Shown here in pieces: positions 43,256 to 51,816 of a stretch of 54,565 nucleotides of DNA; the first letter of the stretch is position 1, and every line of letters starts with the position of its first letter. Where the stretch lies: assembly GCA_038209965.1 (NCBI GenBank), contig JBBQXF010000015.1, positions 1 to 54,565 of the forward strand, in the 5' to 3' direction. The DNA is from JALONO01 sp038209965 (lineage in GTDB: Bacteria > Bacteroidota > Bacteroidia > Cytophagales > Thermoflexibacteraceae). Below the pieces are notes generated by a model. The model was not told the origin of the DNA, ran no database searches, and saw only the letters and a list, made by a program, of their open reading frames with translations. The translations under genes were made by a program, and so were the position numbers.

Positions 43256-44539
43256 ATGATGAAACCATTAATTATGCTCGGCACGCTGCTAGTGCTGCTG
43301 GGCGCGCAAGCCTGCTCCCCGGCCCCCGCCCCGACCGATGTGGTGGCCACCCTGCTCAAAAGCCGTCCCGATCTGTTTGGCCAAGTGCTCGCCGATCCTG
43401 CCAAGTACCAGATCCAAATCCTCTACACCCAGATCGATCGCGATGCCCAAAACCGGCCCCAATTCACCAGCCACCCGTACCGGCTCAACCGGAACGCCTA
43501 TTTTTATCCGGCCAGCACGATAAAATTTCCAGCGGCGGTACTGGCCTTGGAAAAACTGAACGAACTCAAAGTGCCCGGCCTTAACCGGGACAGCCCCCTG
43601 CGCATCGACAGTGCTTACCAAAAACAATTGGCCGTGGCCAAAGACGAATCGGCCGCCAACGGACTGCCCAGCTTGGGGCATTACCTCAAAAAGCTGTTGA
43701 TCGTGAGCGACAACGATGCTTTCAACCGCTGTTATGAATTTTTGGGCCAGCAATACCTCAACGATAAGTTGCACGCCAAAGGCTTCCGCGATGTGCGGAT
43801 CATCCACCGCCTGTCGGTGGGCGACAGTAAACTGACTGCCCAATACACCAATCCCTTTACCTTTTTTGCCCCAAGTGGCCAGCCGGTCATCTACCAACAA
43901 CCATTGGTCAAAAACGAAAAAACCTACCCCAACCAATTGGGGCACGCGGCTACCCAACTGGGCAAGGGCTACCTGAGTTATCGCCAGAAACCGGAAGGGG
44001 AACTAGTGGCCAAGCCAATGGATTTTTCCGACAACAACTATGTGTCGGTCGAGGCCCTGCAAGCCATGCTCAGGGCAGTGCTGTTCCCCGAAGCCACGCC
44101 AGCACCAGCGCGGTTCAACCTCACCGAAGACGATTACCGTTTTTTATACCGCTACATGTCCATGTATCCCAAAGAAAGCCAGTTTCCCACCTATGCAGAT
44201 ACTTGCTGCAACTACGACGGCTACTGCAAATTTTTGATGTATGGCGACACCAAAACGGCCATCCCGGCCAACATCCGCATTTTCAACAAAGTGGGTGATG
44301 CTTACGGTTTTTTGATCGACAATGCCTACGTCGTCGATTTTGACAAGGGGATTGAATTTTTGCTCACTGCGGTTATCTATGTCAATGAAGACGGCATATT
44401 CAATGACGATAAATACGAGTACGACCAGATCGGAATGCCTTTTATGGCCCGATTGGGGCAGATCATTTATGCCCACGAGGCCAAACGCGCCCGGCGCGCC
44501 AAACCTGATTTGAGCCGGTTTAAAGTCCCCTATAATTAA
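43256..44539 (+). CDS. Lipoprotein serine hydrolase, class A beta-lactamase-like
   Basis: 427 residues from the first of two adjacent ATGs (43256/43259). MMKPLIMLGTLLVLLGAQAC is a lipoprotein signal with the lipidated Cys at 20. The penicillin-binding serine motif is S87-T-I-K90 in FYPASTIKFPAAVLALE; the second motif is SDNDAFN in LKKLLIVSDNDAFNRCYEF, an SDN as in class A enzymes. A clear third KTG motif is not obvious; KVGDAYGFLIDNAYVVDF may take its place. It is longer than a typical class A beta-lactamase (about 290) and has the SDN-containing core plus extra segments, so beta-lactam resistance is not implied; a periplasmic peptidase role is equally possible. Confidence 0.82.
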   Translation: MMKPLIMLGTLLVLLGAQACSPAPAPTDVVATLLKSRPDLFGQVLADPAKYQIQILYTQIDRDAQNRPQFTSHPYRLNRNAYFYPASTIKFPAAVLALEKLNELKVPGLNRDSPLRIDSAYQKQLAVAKDESAANGLPSLGHYLKKLLIVSDNDAFNRCYEFLGQQYLNDKLHAKGFRDVRIIHRLSVGDSKLTAQYTNPFTFFAPSGQPVIYQQPLVKNEKTYPNQLGHAATQLGKGYLSYRQKPEGELVAKPMDFSDNNYVSVEALQAMLRAVLFPEATPAPARFNLTEDDYRFLYRYMSMYPKESQFPTYADTCCNYDGYCKFLMYGDTKTAIPANIRIFNKVGDAYGFLIDNAYVVDFDKGIEFLLTAVIYVNEDGIFNDDKYEYDQIGMPFMARLGQIIYAHEAKRARRAKPDLSRFKVPYN

Positions 44540-44587
44540 TGTGGCAAGAAGTTTGAAACCTACCAATTTTGTAATCACTAGATAGCG

Positions 44588-45895
44588 ATGTTACAAAAGT
44601 TCTTTCACTTGGGTGTTCGCGAAGGGATGGATGATTACCTGCGCGGCAAGGTAGTCATGACCAACCAGTTGGTGTTTCTGCTCACCATCGTTGACACAAT
44701 TTACTTCTTGGGCAGCTTGTTCTTTTTTCCCCAACTCTTATTTACCTATGTTGTCGGATGGGGGGCGCTGCTGCTCATAGCACTACTCAATATTACTATT
44801 AAATACAATGCTGCTCGCCTGTTGGCCAGCTTGGCCCCCATGTTAATTGGTGGCTTTTCCTACTTGGCCCTTTCCCAAGGCCCGGCCGACATTCTTTTGG
44901 GACATGCTTTCCTTATCTTTGGTTTTCTACTCATTCCATTCGTTCTGTTTGATTTCCGCGAACTCCGCTTGCTCCTCCTCTCCTCTGCGATCATTACCTT
45001 ATTGTTTATTTGCAATGCCCCACTTAATGTACTAATTGACATAAAAGTAGATAATTCTTTTTTCAAGCTGCCGATTATCGATTTTACTACCACTTTTATA
45101 GCGGTTGGAGAGGTGCTCTTCCTTATGTATATCTTATTGGACATCAACCGAAGGGCGGAACTAAAGTCCCAACGAGCTATGGCCGAGGCTGAGCAAAAGG
45201 CCATAGCCTTACAGGCATCTAGGCAAGTAATGGAGGCTACCTTGGCCGAAGTGGAACGGGCCAGGGCGGTGCAAGAACAACGGGCCTGGGCCAACGATGG
45301 CATTGCCCGGTTGGCGGCCCTGCTCCAAGCTGGCCACTCGGATCAACTGGCCGACCGCCTTATTTCAGAGCTAGTGCGCTACGTGGGCGCCAACCAAGGT
45401 GGGCTTTACGAAGTCAAAACAGTTGACGACCAGGCCCGCATTTCCCTGAGTGCTTGTTATGCCTATGGGCGCAAGAAATTTAATGAGCAGGAGCTTGGCC
45501 CGGGCGAAGGCTTGCTGGGGCAGGTTTATCTGGAAAAAGAAAAAATGGTTTTCACCAGAGTGCCCCAAGGCTATCTCAGCATCACTTCGGGACTGGGCGA
45601 GGCCAGCCCGAGCAGTTTGGTGATTATTCCCATGATCGCCAATGGCCAAGTGGAGGGCCTGCTGGAACTGGCATCCTTCCATCTTTTCCAAGACCATCAC
45701 ATCGAGTTTCTGGAAAAAGCCGCCGAAAACTTGGCCGGCTGGCTGGCCACCGACCGGGCCAATGCCCGCACTCGCCAACTGTTGGAACAGACCAAACTGC
45801 AAGCCGAAGCTTTGCGCGCCCAAGAGGAGGAAATGCGCCAAAACCTGGAAGAATTGATGACCACCCAAGAGGAATGGCAACGCAAACAAAGATAA
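44588..45895 (+). CDS. Membrane-bound GAF-domain sensor lacking an output domain
   Basis: 435 residues. Six or so membrane helices fill the first about 200 residues (VFLLTIVDTIYFLGSLFFF, LLFTYVVGWGALLLIALL, ILLGHAFLIFGFLLIPFVLF, FTTTFIAVGEVLFLMYILL). A coiled coil (QRAMAEAEQKAIALQ) leads into a GAF domain (about 245-400: LADRLISELVRYVGANQGGL, ELGPGEGLLGQVYLEKEKMV, SSLVIIPMIANGQVEGLLEL) and a final charged coiled coil that ends QEEWQRKQR. In related Bacteroidota proteins a PAS, kinase or cyclase domain follows the coiled coil; here a stop intervenes and the next 60 bases only show short fragments. It may signal through dimerisation or be a truncated sensor. Confidence 0.83.
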   Translation: MLQKFFHLGVREGMDDYLRGKVVMTNQLVFLLTIVDTIYFLGSLFFFPQLLFTYVVGWGALLLIALLNITIKYNAARLLASLAPMLIGGFSYLALSQGPADILLGHAFLIFGFLLIPFVLFDFRELRLLLLSSAIITLLFICNAPLNVLIDIKVDNSFFKLPIIDFTTTFIAVGEVLFLMYILLDINRRAELKSQRAMAEAEQKAIALQASRQVMEATLAEVERARAVQEQRAWANDGIARLAALLQAGHSDQLADRLISELVRYVGANQGGLYEVKTVDDQARISLSACYAYGRKKFNEQELGPGEGLLGQVYLEKEKMVFTRVPQGYLSITSGLGEASPSSLVIIPMIANGQVEGLLELASFHLFQDHHIEFLEKAAENLAGWLATDRANARTRQLLEQTKLQAEALRAQEEEMRQNLEELMTTQEEWQRKQR

Positions 45896-45952
45896 ACGGA
45901 TCGGTAAAAGCAGCTTTTGCGCGAAAAACTGCAAGCGTTCCAATAGTTACGC

Positions 45953-46852
45953 CTAATCTACCTCGGCCCGGCTGGGAGCGGAGACCTGTGCCCCCAGCCG
46001 CGTGACCGAAATGGCTGCTGCCCGGATGGCAAAACGCACCGACTCAATCAAATCCCGGTTTTCGGCCAAGGCCACGGCCAAAGCGCCATTGAAAACATCA
46101 CCCGCAGCGGTGGTGTCCACTGCCCGGACCACCGGGGCCGGGAGCAGCACCGTGCCCGTCGGCTGGGAAACCAGCGCGCCCCGCGTCCCCAGCGTAATGA
46201 TCACCCGGGGCACGCCCAGCGAGTGCAGCATCTTGGCCGCCGCCACCGCACTGGGTTCGTCCATGACCGGGATGCCCGTCAGGATTTCGGCCTCGGTTTC
46301 GTTGGGGGTGATCGCATACAGGTACGGAAACAGCGAGGTTGGCAGCGACTGGGCAGGAGCCGGATTGAGGATCACTGCCCAGCCCCGACCATGGGCCTCC
46401 CTAGCGGCATACTCCACCGTGGCCAAGGGAATTTCCAATTGGAGCAACACCCACGGCTGCCCTTGCCCGGCGGCCAACGCCAACCCAACTTCGGCGGGGT
46501 GCAGGTGCGCATTGGCTCCCGGGGCCACCATGATGGCATTTTCGCCGTGGCGATCCACGCCGATGAGGGCCACCCCCGATGGCCGATCCTCATCCACAGA
46601 AACAAATTCAGTGTGGATGCCTTCGCGCTCGAACCCCAAAATGGCTTGCTGGCCAAACACATCGTTGCCCACTTTGGCCACTAGCATGACCCTGGCCCCA
46701 AGCCGGGCAGCGGCCACGGCTTGATTGGCCCCTTTTCCGCCGGGGTTCAGCAGGAAAGTCCCGCCCAGTACGGTCTCGCCCGGGGCAGGAAGTTTGGCGG
46801 CCTGAACCACCATATCAGTGTTTGAACTCCCAATTACGATCAGGGTCGACAT
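45953..46852 (-). CDS. rbsK: Ribokinase
   Basis: 299 residues from the ATG at 46852; nine further codons upstream begin at a TTG and include the promoter side. PfkB-family motifs are complete: VIGSSNTDMVVQAAKLPAPG at the start, the ribose-binding NPGGKGANQAVAAARLGA (about 35-52), ITPNETEAEILTG, and the catalytic DTTAAGDVFNGALAVAL near residue 245, where the more common GAGD is AAGD as in other ribokinases. It phosphorylates D-ribose with ATP in the cytoplasm. No ribose transporter or isomerase is adjacent; the gene stands alone under its own -7 box. Confidence 0.93.
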   Translation of the reverse strand: MSTLIVIGSSNTDMVVQAAKLPAPGETVLGGTFLLNPGGKGANQAVAAARLGARVMLVAKVGNDVFGQQAILGFEREGIHTEFVSVDEDRPSGVALIGVDRHGENAIMVAPGANAHLHPAEVGLALAAGQGQPWVLLQLEIPLATVEYAAREAHGRGWAVILNPAPAQSLPTSLFPYLYAITPNETEAEILTGIPVMDEPSAVAAAKMLHSLGVPRVIITLGTRGALVSQPTGTVLLPAPVVRAVDTTAAGDVFNGALAVALAENRDLIESVRFAIRAAAISVTRLGAQVSAPSRAEVD

Positions 46853-46876
46853 AAAAAGTGATTGTTGAGCTTGTGC

Positions 46877-46884
46877 CAAATATA
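46877..46884 (-). promoter_or_regulatory. Bacteroidota -7 promoter box (TATATTTG) for ribokinase
   Basis: Minus-strand TATATTTG ends 24 bases before the ribokinase ATG. A TTG lies 14 bases upstream, slightly close for a -33. Confidence 0.5.
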
Positions 46885-47067
46885 CCGGATTTTTTCATCA
46901 AGGTGAACCTGCTAGGCCAGCATGATCGACCACTGGCGCGACGGCCAGCACTAAGAACTACTGTTCATGAAATCGGTTAGTGAAAAAAGCGGGTGGCTCC
47001 TGTTTGAGCAATTGCTGGTGGACCGGTGAGCTATGACCGTAAAGGTGAGGCTGCCGTTTAGGCGAAG

Positions 47068-47649
47068 CTACTCTTTCGTTTTAACCAAACTTTTTGCCTT
47101 GTTCCCACCCTTATCGATCGAGTACCAACTGCTGCTGATCCAAGTGCTGTGTTCTCCGTCAGGCTCGGTTTGGCAGTTGTTGCTCACTTTGGCTAGGCCG
47201 TCCGCAAACGGGTAAGCGCAGGCAAATTGTGGCGCAATCACGATTTCCCCACTTACCGCATCAGCATAGCCAATCTTATCACCTTGCTGGATCCGGAACA
47301 GCCCTTCGGCAACCTCGTCCGGTCCGTTGTCAAACTGAAAGACGTGGTATTTCACCTGCCCTTGCCGATTTATGGCCACCAACCCGCTGTCGGGATGCAC
47401 CACAACGGCATAAGTCCTGAACGTATCGGTAAAGCACATTTGGTATTTGCCAGCCGGCAATTGGATCGCGCCAGCCTCATCTTTGTAACCCGACTGTTGG
47501 CTCACCGAATCGGTGAAGGTCACCCAGTAGCCATCCCGAGCGGTACTTTGCCCAGCGGCAGCCTGATCGTTGGTAGTGTTGGACGCTCCACAACCAGCCA
47601 GAAGCAAGAGCGAGAAGCACAGGGGTAGGAGATTGAGTGAAGATTTCAT
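47068..47649 (-). CDS. Lipoprotein with a WG-type repeat, function unknown
   Basis: 193 residues from the ATG at 47649. MKSSLNLLPLCFSLLLLAGC is a lipoprotein signal with the anchored Cys at 20. The mature part has a low-complexity linker, YWVTFTDSVSQQSGYKDEAG, and a single WG-repeat-like unit GLFRIQQGDKIGYADAVSGE with IVIAPQFACAYPFADGLAKV. WG repeats are beta-rich modules of unknown binding role, usually in longer proteins with several copies. A -7 box lies 21 bases upstream. No conserved neighbour suggests a function. Confidence 0.75.
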   Translation of the reverse strand: MKSSLNLLPLCFSLLLLAGCGASNTTNDQAAAGQSTARDGYWVTFTDSVSQQSGYKDEAGAIQLPAGKYQMCFTDTFRTYAVVVHPDSGLVAINRQGQVKYHVFQFDNGPDEVAEGLFRIQQGDKIGYADAVSGEIVIAPQFACAYPFADGLAKVSNNCQTEPDGEHSTWISSSWYSIDKGGNKAKSLVKTKE

Positions 47650-47670
47650 CGTGCAGTAGGTTAAAACGAT

Positions 47671-47678
47671 CAAAGCTA
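47671..47678 (-). promoter_or_regulatory. Bacteroidota -7 promoter box (TAGCTTTG) for the WG lipoprotein
   Basis: Minus-strand TAGCTTTG matches TAnnTTTG and ends 21 bases before the ATG at 47649. No -33 TTG at normal spacing. Confidence 0.5.
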
Positions 47679-47941
47679 CACAATATTTTCATAAATTACC
47701 CATCTTGGATCTTTGGCTGGGCGAATCGAATATTACAATGCCATTGATCGATCATCTGCCCAGTTTTGCTCCCCAACCAAGGCATCGGAATCCGGGATCA
47801 AAAGACGGACCAGCGTTTTTAGGGCAAAGCCCAGTTGATACTCTGCGGTGAAATTATCAACTAGCATCGTTCTAAATCTCACCTACCTGATGCTATTTTT
47901 GGCTGTAATATACCCAGGTCATCTTAGTTTGGGGAAGATAC

Positions 47942-49258
47942 TCACTCCACCACCAGTTTTTTGACCACATTGCCGCGCTCAGTGCCAAGCTCGAGCAGGT
48001 ACAAGCCCGGGATCAAGGTGGATATGTCAATTTGGAGCAGGATTCCCGCCACGCGCTCGGCCTGGATCCGTTGGCCCACCGCGTTAAAGATGCCATAGCT
48101 GGTGGCCTCCACGCGGAAGGGCATCTGCACGCGCACCGATCCAGTGGCGGGGTTGGGATAGACCTGCACGGTCTGGGCCAGCACCGGATCCAGCCAGCCA
48201 GTGGCAATGTCACCCACGCCCACATTGGAGGTGAGCAGTTCGCGGCGGCGCGGGCTGACCTCCAGCACGGTGCGCATCCGTTGCACTTGGCAAGTAGTGA
48301 ACAGGCCCATGCACAGGTCATCGGTGAAGTCCATATAGTTCTGGATCATCGAGGGCCGCCCGCAACTTTGTTGGGTGGTGGGGCAGCGGCTGGTACCAAA
48401 ATCTTGCGGCGGGGTGTCGTCGCAGGCATCGCCCCCGAGGCAGCCCCCTTCAAAAGTGTGCAATAGGCCCAAAAAGTGGCCGACCTCGTGGGTGAGGGTG
48501 CGGCCGCGGTCAAACCGGGCATTGTTGAGCACGGTGGCCCAGGGAGCCTTGGTGACGGAACCGAGGCGGTTGAAGCGCACCACCAGTCCGTCGGTCTGGG
48601 CCGGGCCGTTGCGGGTGGGCAGGCCGGCCAAGTTGGACAGGTCGGGGAACTGCGCGTAGCCCGCCGTGACCCCGCTCGGGGTGCGGAGGCTGTCCACCAC
48701 CCATACGTTCAGGTAACGGGCCGGATCCCAGATGCTGCCCGGCTTGAACTGCTGGTCAAAAGTATCGTTGGTCCAGAAAAAGCCGGCTTGGCGCTGGACG
48801 GCAATCCGGTTGATGCCCGGCTCGCGGAGCCGCTCGCCCCGGGGGTTGTCGCGGGCGGGGAAAAACTCGATCGCCGCATCGCCGGCCACGGCCTGGAACT
48901 GCGGGGGCACAGAGCCGAAATCGGCGTTGCGCCGCCGGAAATCTTCGTTCAGCACTTCCAATTGCGAATAGATCTGGCCAGACGATACGTTCGTCCCCTG
49001 CCCCGTCGGCTCGCCATAGTTGAGCACGTGAAACACTACCGGGATGCGGTAGGTGGTGTTTTCGGGGCGGAGGTTGCCGGGCATGACCTGCTGCCGCTGG
49101 ATTTCCTGTTGCAAAGCAGCTTCGTGCCGGAAAAAATATTCCTGCTGGGCGCGCGATGCCGGCTCGGCGGGCAGGCCGCAGCGGATTTCATCTTCACCAG
49201 TTTGGGCCGCCGCACTCAACGGGAGGCACAACGCAAGCCAATAGAGCCATTTTTTCAT
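47942..49258 (-). CDS. Secreted M43 (pappalysin-like) zinc metalloprotease with T9SS sorting domain
   Basis: 439 residues from the ATG at 49258, which opens a signal peptide (MKKWLYWLALCLPLSAAAQ); the longer frame is implausible. After YRIPVVFHVLNYGEPTGQG, the catalytic motif is H257-E-V-G-H-F-L-G-L-L-H267, with the Met-turn in QNYMDFTDDLCMGLFT (about 306-321) and disulfide-rich GGCLGGDACDDTPP between, all typical of the cytophagalysin branch of M43. Residues about 365-439 are a type A T9SS domain (VYPNPATGSVRVQMP ... PGLYLLELGTERGNV), so it is exported to the surface or medium as a protease. Part of this tail is duplicated as a broken copy at 51330-51446. Confidence 0.93.
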   Translation of the reverse strand: MKKWLYWLALCLPLSAAAQTGEDEIRCGLPAEPASRAQQEYFFRHEAALQQEIQRQQVMPGNLRPENTTYRIPVVFHVLNYGEPTGQGTNVSSGQIYSQLEVLNEDFRRRNADFGSVPPQFQAVAGDAAIEFFPARDNPRGERLREPGINRIAVQRQAGFFWTNDTFDQQFKPGSIWDPARYLNVWVVDSLRTPSGVTAGYAQFPDLSNLAGLPTRNGPAQTDGLVVRFNRLGSVTKAPWATVLNNARFDRGRTLTHEVGHFLGLLHTFEGGCLGGDACDDTPPQDFGTSRCPTTQQSCGRPSMIQNYMDFTDDLCMGLFTTCQVQRMRTVLEVSPRRRELLTSNVGVGDIATGWLDPVLAQTVQVYPNPATGSVRVQMPFRVEATSYGIFNAVGQRIQAERVAGILLQIDISTLIPGLYLLELGTERGNVVKKLVVE

Positions 49259-49766
49259 CTTTTTGCCATGATTTGAGGTACACACCATGCACAAAAATAC
49301 ACCAAACCCCGTTTAGTTTGGCTAGATCAGGGATAAAGGCTGGAAGCTTTGAGGTGAGAACGCCCTTGGCCCATCGATGCTCAAACCGAGTGAAAGCATC
49401 GCAACTGGCACCTGATTGTGGTCGCAGTTGGCCGATTGAACCTGAAAAAATTTGGTGGGCATTTTGCGATTCGGTAGGGACTGGTTGTACTTTTATTAAC
49501 AACAGGTTTGAATGCTTGTTTTGTCTATTGTCAGCCATTAATCTGATTTTCAATACATTGCTAAGCTCCACCAATTGGCAATAAGTAGCATTAACGTTAG
49601 GCTGTATTCCACGTATTTTGCTAACTATTCAATGCTTTGCTGACACCTTATTTTTGCCTTCCATTGCCAGAGAATACAAGTGAAAAGCATCGTATGACTC
49701 ACTGACCAGCCATTTTAAGGCTTGGTTGATCTGATTTTGGTTCCTATTTTACTGATTTTCCAGTTA
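49259..49766. other. Intergenic region at the composition boundary
   Basis: About 500 bases between two minus-strand genes. Apart from the M43 promoter box I see no gene, hairpin or repeat. From here to the right end the DNA becomes markedly AT-rich. Confidence 0.45.
49292..49299 (-). promoter_or_regulatory. Bacteroidota -7 promoter box (TATTTTTG) for the M43 protease
   Basis: Minus-strand TATTTTTG ends 33 bases before the ATG at 49258. No well-spaced -33 TTG. Confidence 0.45.
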
Positions 49767-51182
49767 TCAATATAACTTTTGAGGAAGGGCATAGAGCCAA
49801 TACTCATCCCTTGCTCGCTGCTCATATTCAATCGTATAATCCTCTTTTTGCTTGTCAAAGTATTGGTGTGGCAAGTGCTCAAAAGTCAAGATGGAATCTG
49901 TAAATGATTGACTGTCCTTCATTTTGAATTTGATGACATAAAAATAGCTATGCGTATCTTCTTGTTCAGCGCCTTTGTATCGCTTTTCATAATAGGTTTC
50001 GGTGGTAGGCGCACCATGCCTACCTACCCTTGGTTTGGTGCGCGTTTTTTCTACCTCTTCATAAATCGGTACCATTTCTGACTTGATTAAATCTACCGCC
50101 AATTTAAAATCAAATACCACTAATTTTTCATCCCCCAACTGACTTTCATTGGCCAGCGCAGGAACAAAGCCCGCACTTATGATCAGTGGGGCAAGCACAG
50201 AAAAAGAACTTATCGAGTTATATGATTGCAAATCAACAAATAAAGTGTCATTCTTGGCTATTTTTTGTCCTATTGCAAAGATTTTGTTTCTTTTCGCGGC
50301 TAAGCCCAAAATCTCGGTTTTATAGGTGGGCTTCAAGTTTGCCCAATGATTCATTAGCCTAGAAAACTCCTTTTCCGCGATCTTGGTTGGAATCTTGGTG
50401 AGTAAATAGAGGAACATTTCGCAGGAAAATGCACCCGTTTTTTCTATTTGACTAAGTCGCTTTTTTACTAAATTCTGCCATAGTTCTTGACTTACCGCTC
50501 CTTGCTTGAATAGCGCGGAAGGTTGTTTTACAAGTATTTCTCCTGCCCAAGCTGGAAGATTAACGTCATTGCCTGCATAAGTGGGTCGCAATTCGTTGAA
50601 AAACACAGCAAGCAAAAGTTCTTCACTATGTGGCATTTCCAGAATCTGCTTGTCGGTTTTACCCTGATACCTTAGCGCCAAAAGTAACATCAGTCCATAT
50701 TCCTTGTATTCGTCTTGATAAATGCCCTTTGCTACTTGTTGCCAATCGTAAGAGCCATCAACGGACATTCTTTCCATCATTTTACCTATAAAAATTTCAT
50801 CTTTTAGAATTTGATCCCTGATTTCTACATTCGTAAAATCATAATGAATTTTCCATGATTTATAGTTAATATTATCTGTCAAATAGGCATTTTTTATCAA
50901 ATCAGCACGCACTACCGGATTATCAAAGTAAAGGTACAACCACCCGAGCGCAGTACACAGAATAGCACCAAACAAAGCGAAAAGGTCTAACTTCATTTTG
51001 GAAAGGGAGGAAATAAAAGTCCCCATAGTGATCAGAAAACAAACTGCGCTAATCATGCCATTAATCATCAGCCACTCACCACTCTGGCGGAAAATATCCG
51101 ATAAGGTAAGATAGATACTTAGCAAGGGTATCAAACTTACGATAACGAGAAAAAGATGATATGGTTGAATTTTTTTGAGCAT
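49767..51182 (-). CDS. Unknown membrane protein, AT-rich accessory gene
   Basis: 471 residues, not recognised. Three hydrophobic helices occupy the first about 90 residues (YHLFLVIVSLIPLLSIYLTL, MINGMISAVCFLITMGTFIS, LFALFGAILCTALGWLYLYF). The remaining ~380 residues are mixed helix/strand and probably on one side of the membrane, with a helical middle (YKEYGLMLLLALRYQGKTDK) and a C-terminal beta segment (SYFYVIKFKMKDSQSFTDSI). A conspicuous basic stretch KTRTKPRVGRHGAPTTETYY interrupts it. No catalytic signature is evident. Composition (many Lys, Ile, Asn codons) differs from the GC-rich genes to the left, suggesting transfer. A consensus promoter precedes it. Confidence 0.7.
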   Translation of the reverse strand: MLKKIQPYHLFLVIVSLIPLLSIYLTLSDIFRQSGEWLMINGMISAVCFLITMGTFISSLSKMKLDLFALFGAILCTALGWLYLYFDNPVVRADLIKNAYLTDNINYKSWKIHYDFTNVEIRDQILKDEIFIGKMMERMSVDGSYDWQQVAKGIYQDEYKEYGLMLLLALRYQGKTDKQILEMPHSEELLLAVFFNELRPTYAGNDVNLPAWAGEILVKQPSALFKQGAVSQELWQNLVKKRLSQIEKTGAFSCEMFLYLLTKIPTKIAEKEFSRLMNHWANLKPTYKTEILGLAAKRNKIFAIGQKIAKNDTLFVDLQSYNSISSFSVLAPLIISAGFVPALANESQLGDEKLVVFDFKLAVDLIKSEMVPIYEEVEKTRTKPRVGRHGAPTTETYYEKRYKGAEQEDTHSYFYVIKFKMKDSQSFTDSILTFEHLPHQYFDKQKEDYTIEYEQRARDEYWLYALPQKLY

Positions 51183-51217
51183 GATTTTTATTTGCTTGAT
51201 GTTGGATTACTTTTCCT

Positions 51218-51246
51218 CAAAGTTAGAAATAACGGAACTAAACAAA
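51218..51246 (-). promoter_or_regulatory. Consensus Bacteroidota promoter for the membrane protein gene
   Basis: On the minus strand TTTG (51246-51243), a 17-base spacer and TAACTTTG (51225-51218) match TTTG-N17-TAnnTTTG. It ends 35 bases before the ATG at 51182. The best promoter match in the window. Confidence 0.75.
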
Positions 51247-51329
51247 CGCTATTTGATGGAATTCTTATGATAATATCTGCCCACCGCTGGATTAAAAGAC
51301 GGTGCACCACCATCGCAAGCCAGCCGCTC

Positions 51330-51446
51330 GATACTCACTCCACCACCAATTTTTTGACCACGTTGCCGCGCTCGGTGCCAAGCTGGAGCAGGAGGTACAG
51401 GCGGGATCAAGGTGGATATGTCAATTTGGAGCAGAATAGCCGCCAT
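51330..51446 (-). pseudogene. Stray broken copy of the T9SS sorting tail
   Basis: Closely similar at DNA level to 47937-48051, the end of the M43 protease gene, including the stop codon. On the minus strand it reads ILLQIDISTLIP and then, after one frameshift, continues LQLGTERGNVVKKLVVE. There is no catalytic part upstream, so it is a fragment, either from duplication of the M43 tail or from another T9SS gene with the same tail. Confidence 0.75.
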
Positions 51447-51470
51447 GCATCCGTTTTATTAAGTTTTTTT

Positions 51471-51671
51471 GTAACTGTTTAGGTGCTCTAATTATTCATA
51501 ACTAATTGAAAATAAATTAGTTATGAATAATTGGCTTAATTTTAAATAAATTACTTATTTCTATAATTATTTGATTATCAGTAATTTAAGTTAATTTGCA
51601 TACCCGTTTAAGCAAACTTTAAATTTTATAACTAATTGATTATCAAATATTTTACCTACCTAAACAGTTAC
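51471..51671. mobile_element. MITE-like 201-bp element with 14-bp terminal inverted repeats
   Basis: Bounded by GTAACTGTTTAGGT (51471-51484) and its exact reverse complement (51658-51671). The interior is very AT-rich and contains a perfect 18-bp hairpin (51490-51507 with 51515-51532, seven-base loop) and two copies of a TTGATTATCA-like word. It has no coding capacity. Size, terminal repeats and hairpin suit a non-autonomous transposable element; flanking T-runs prevent a clear target-site duplication call. Confidence 0.6.
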
Positions 51672-51816
51672 GTTTTTTTACAGCATTCGCACTCTTTAAA
51701 TTTATTCCAAAAAGTAGTGAGAATAATTTGTGGTATATTCCTATTGCAATACACTTAGTATTCGAGACTGCCCGAAACACGGTACATCTAAAATGATACA
51801 GCCACAAACAACCATT

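Noticed and set aside
43256..44539. Beta-lactam resistance gene
   Set aside because: STIK and SDN motifs are present, but length, missing clear KTG motif and general architecture do not justify a resistance claim; described as a serine hydrolase.
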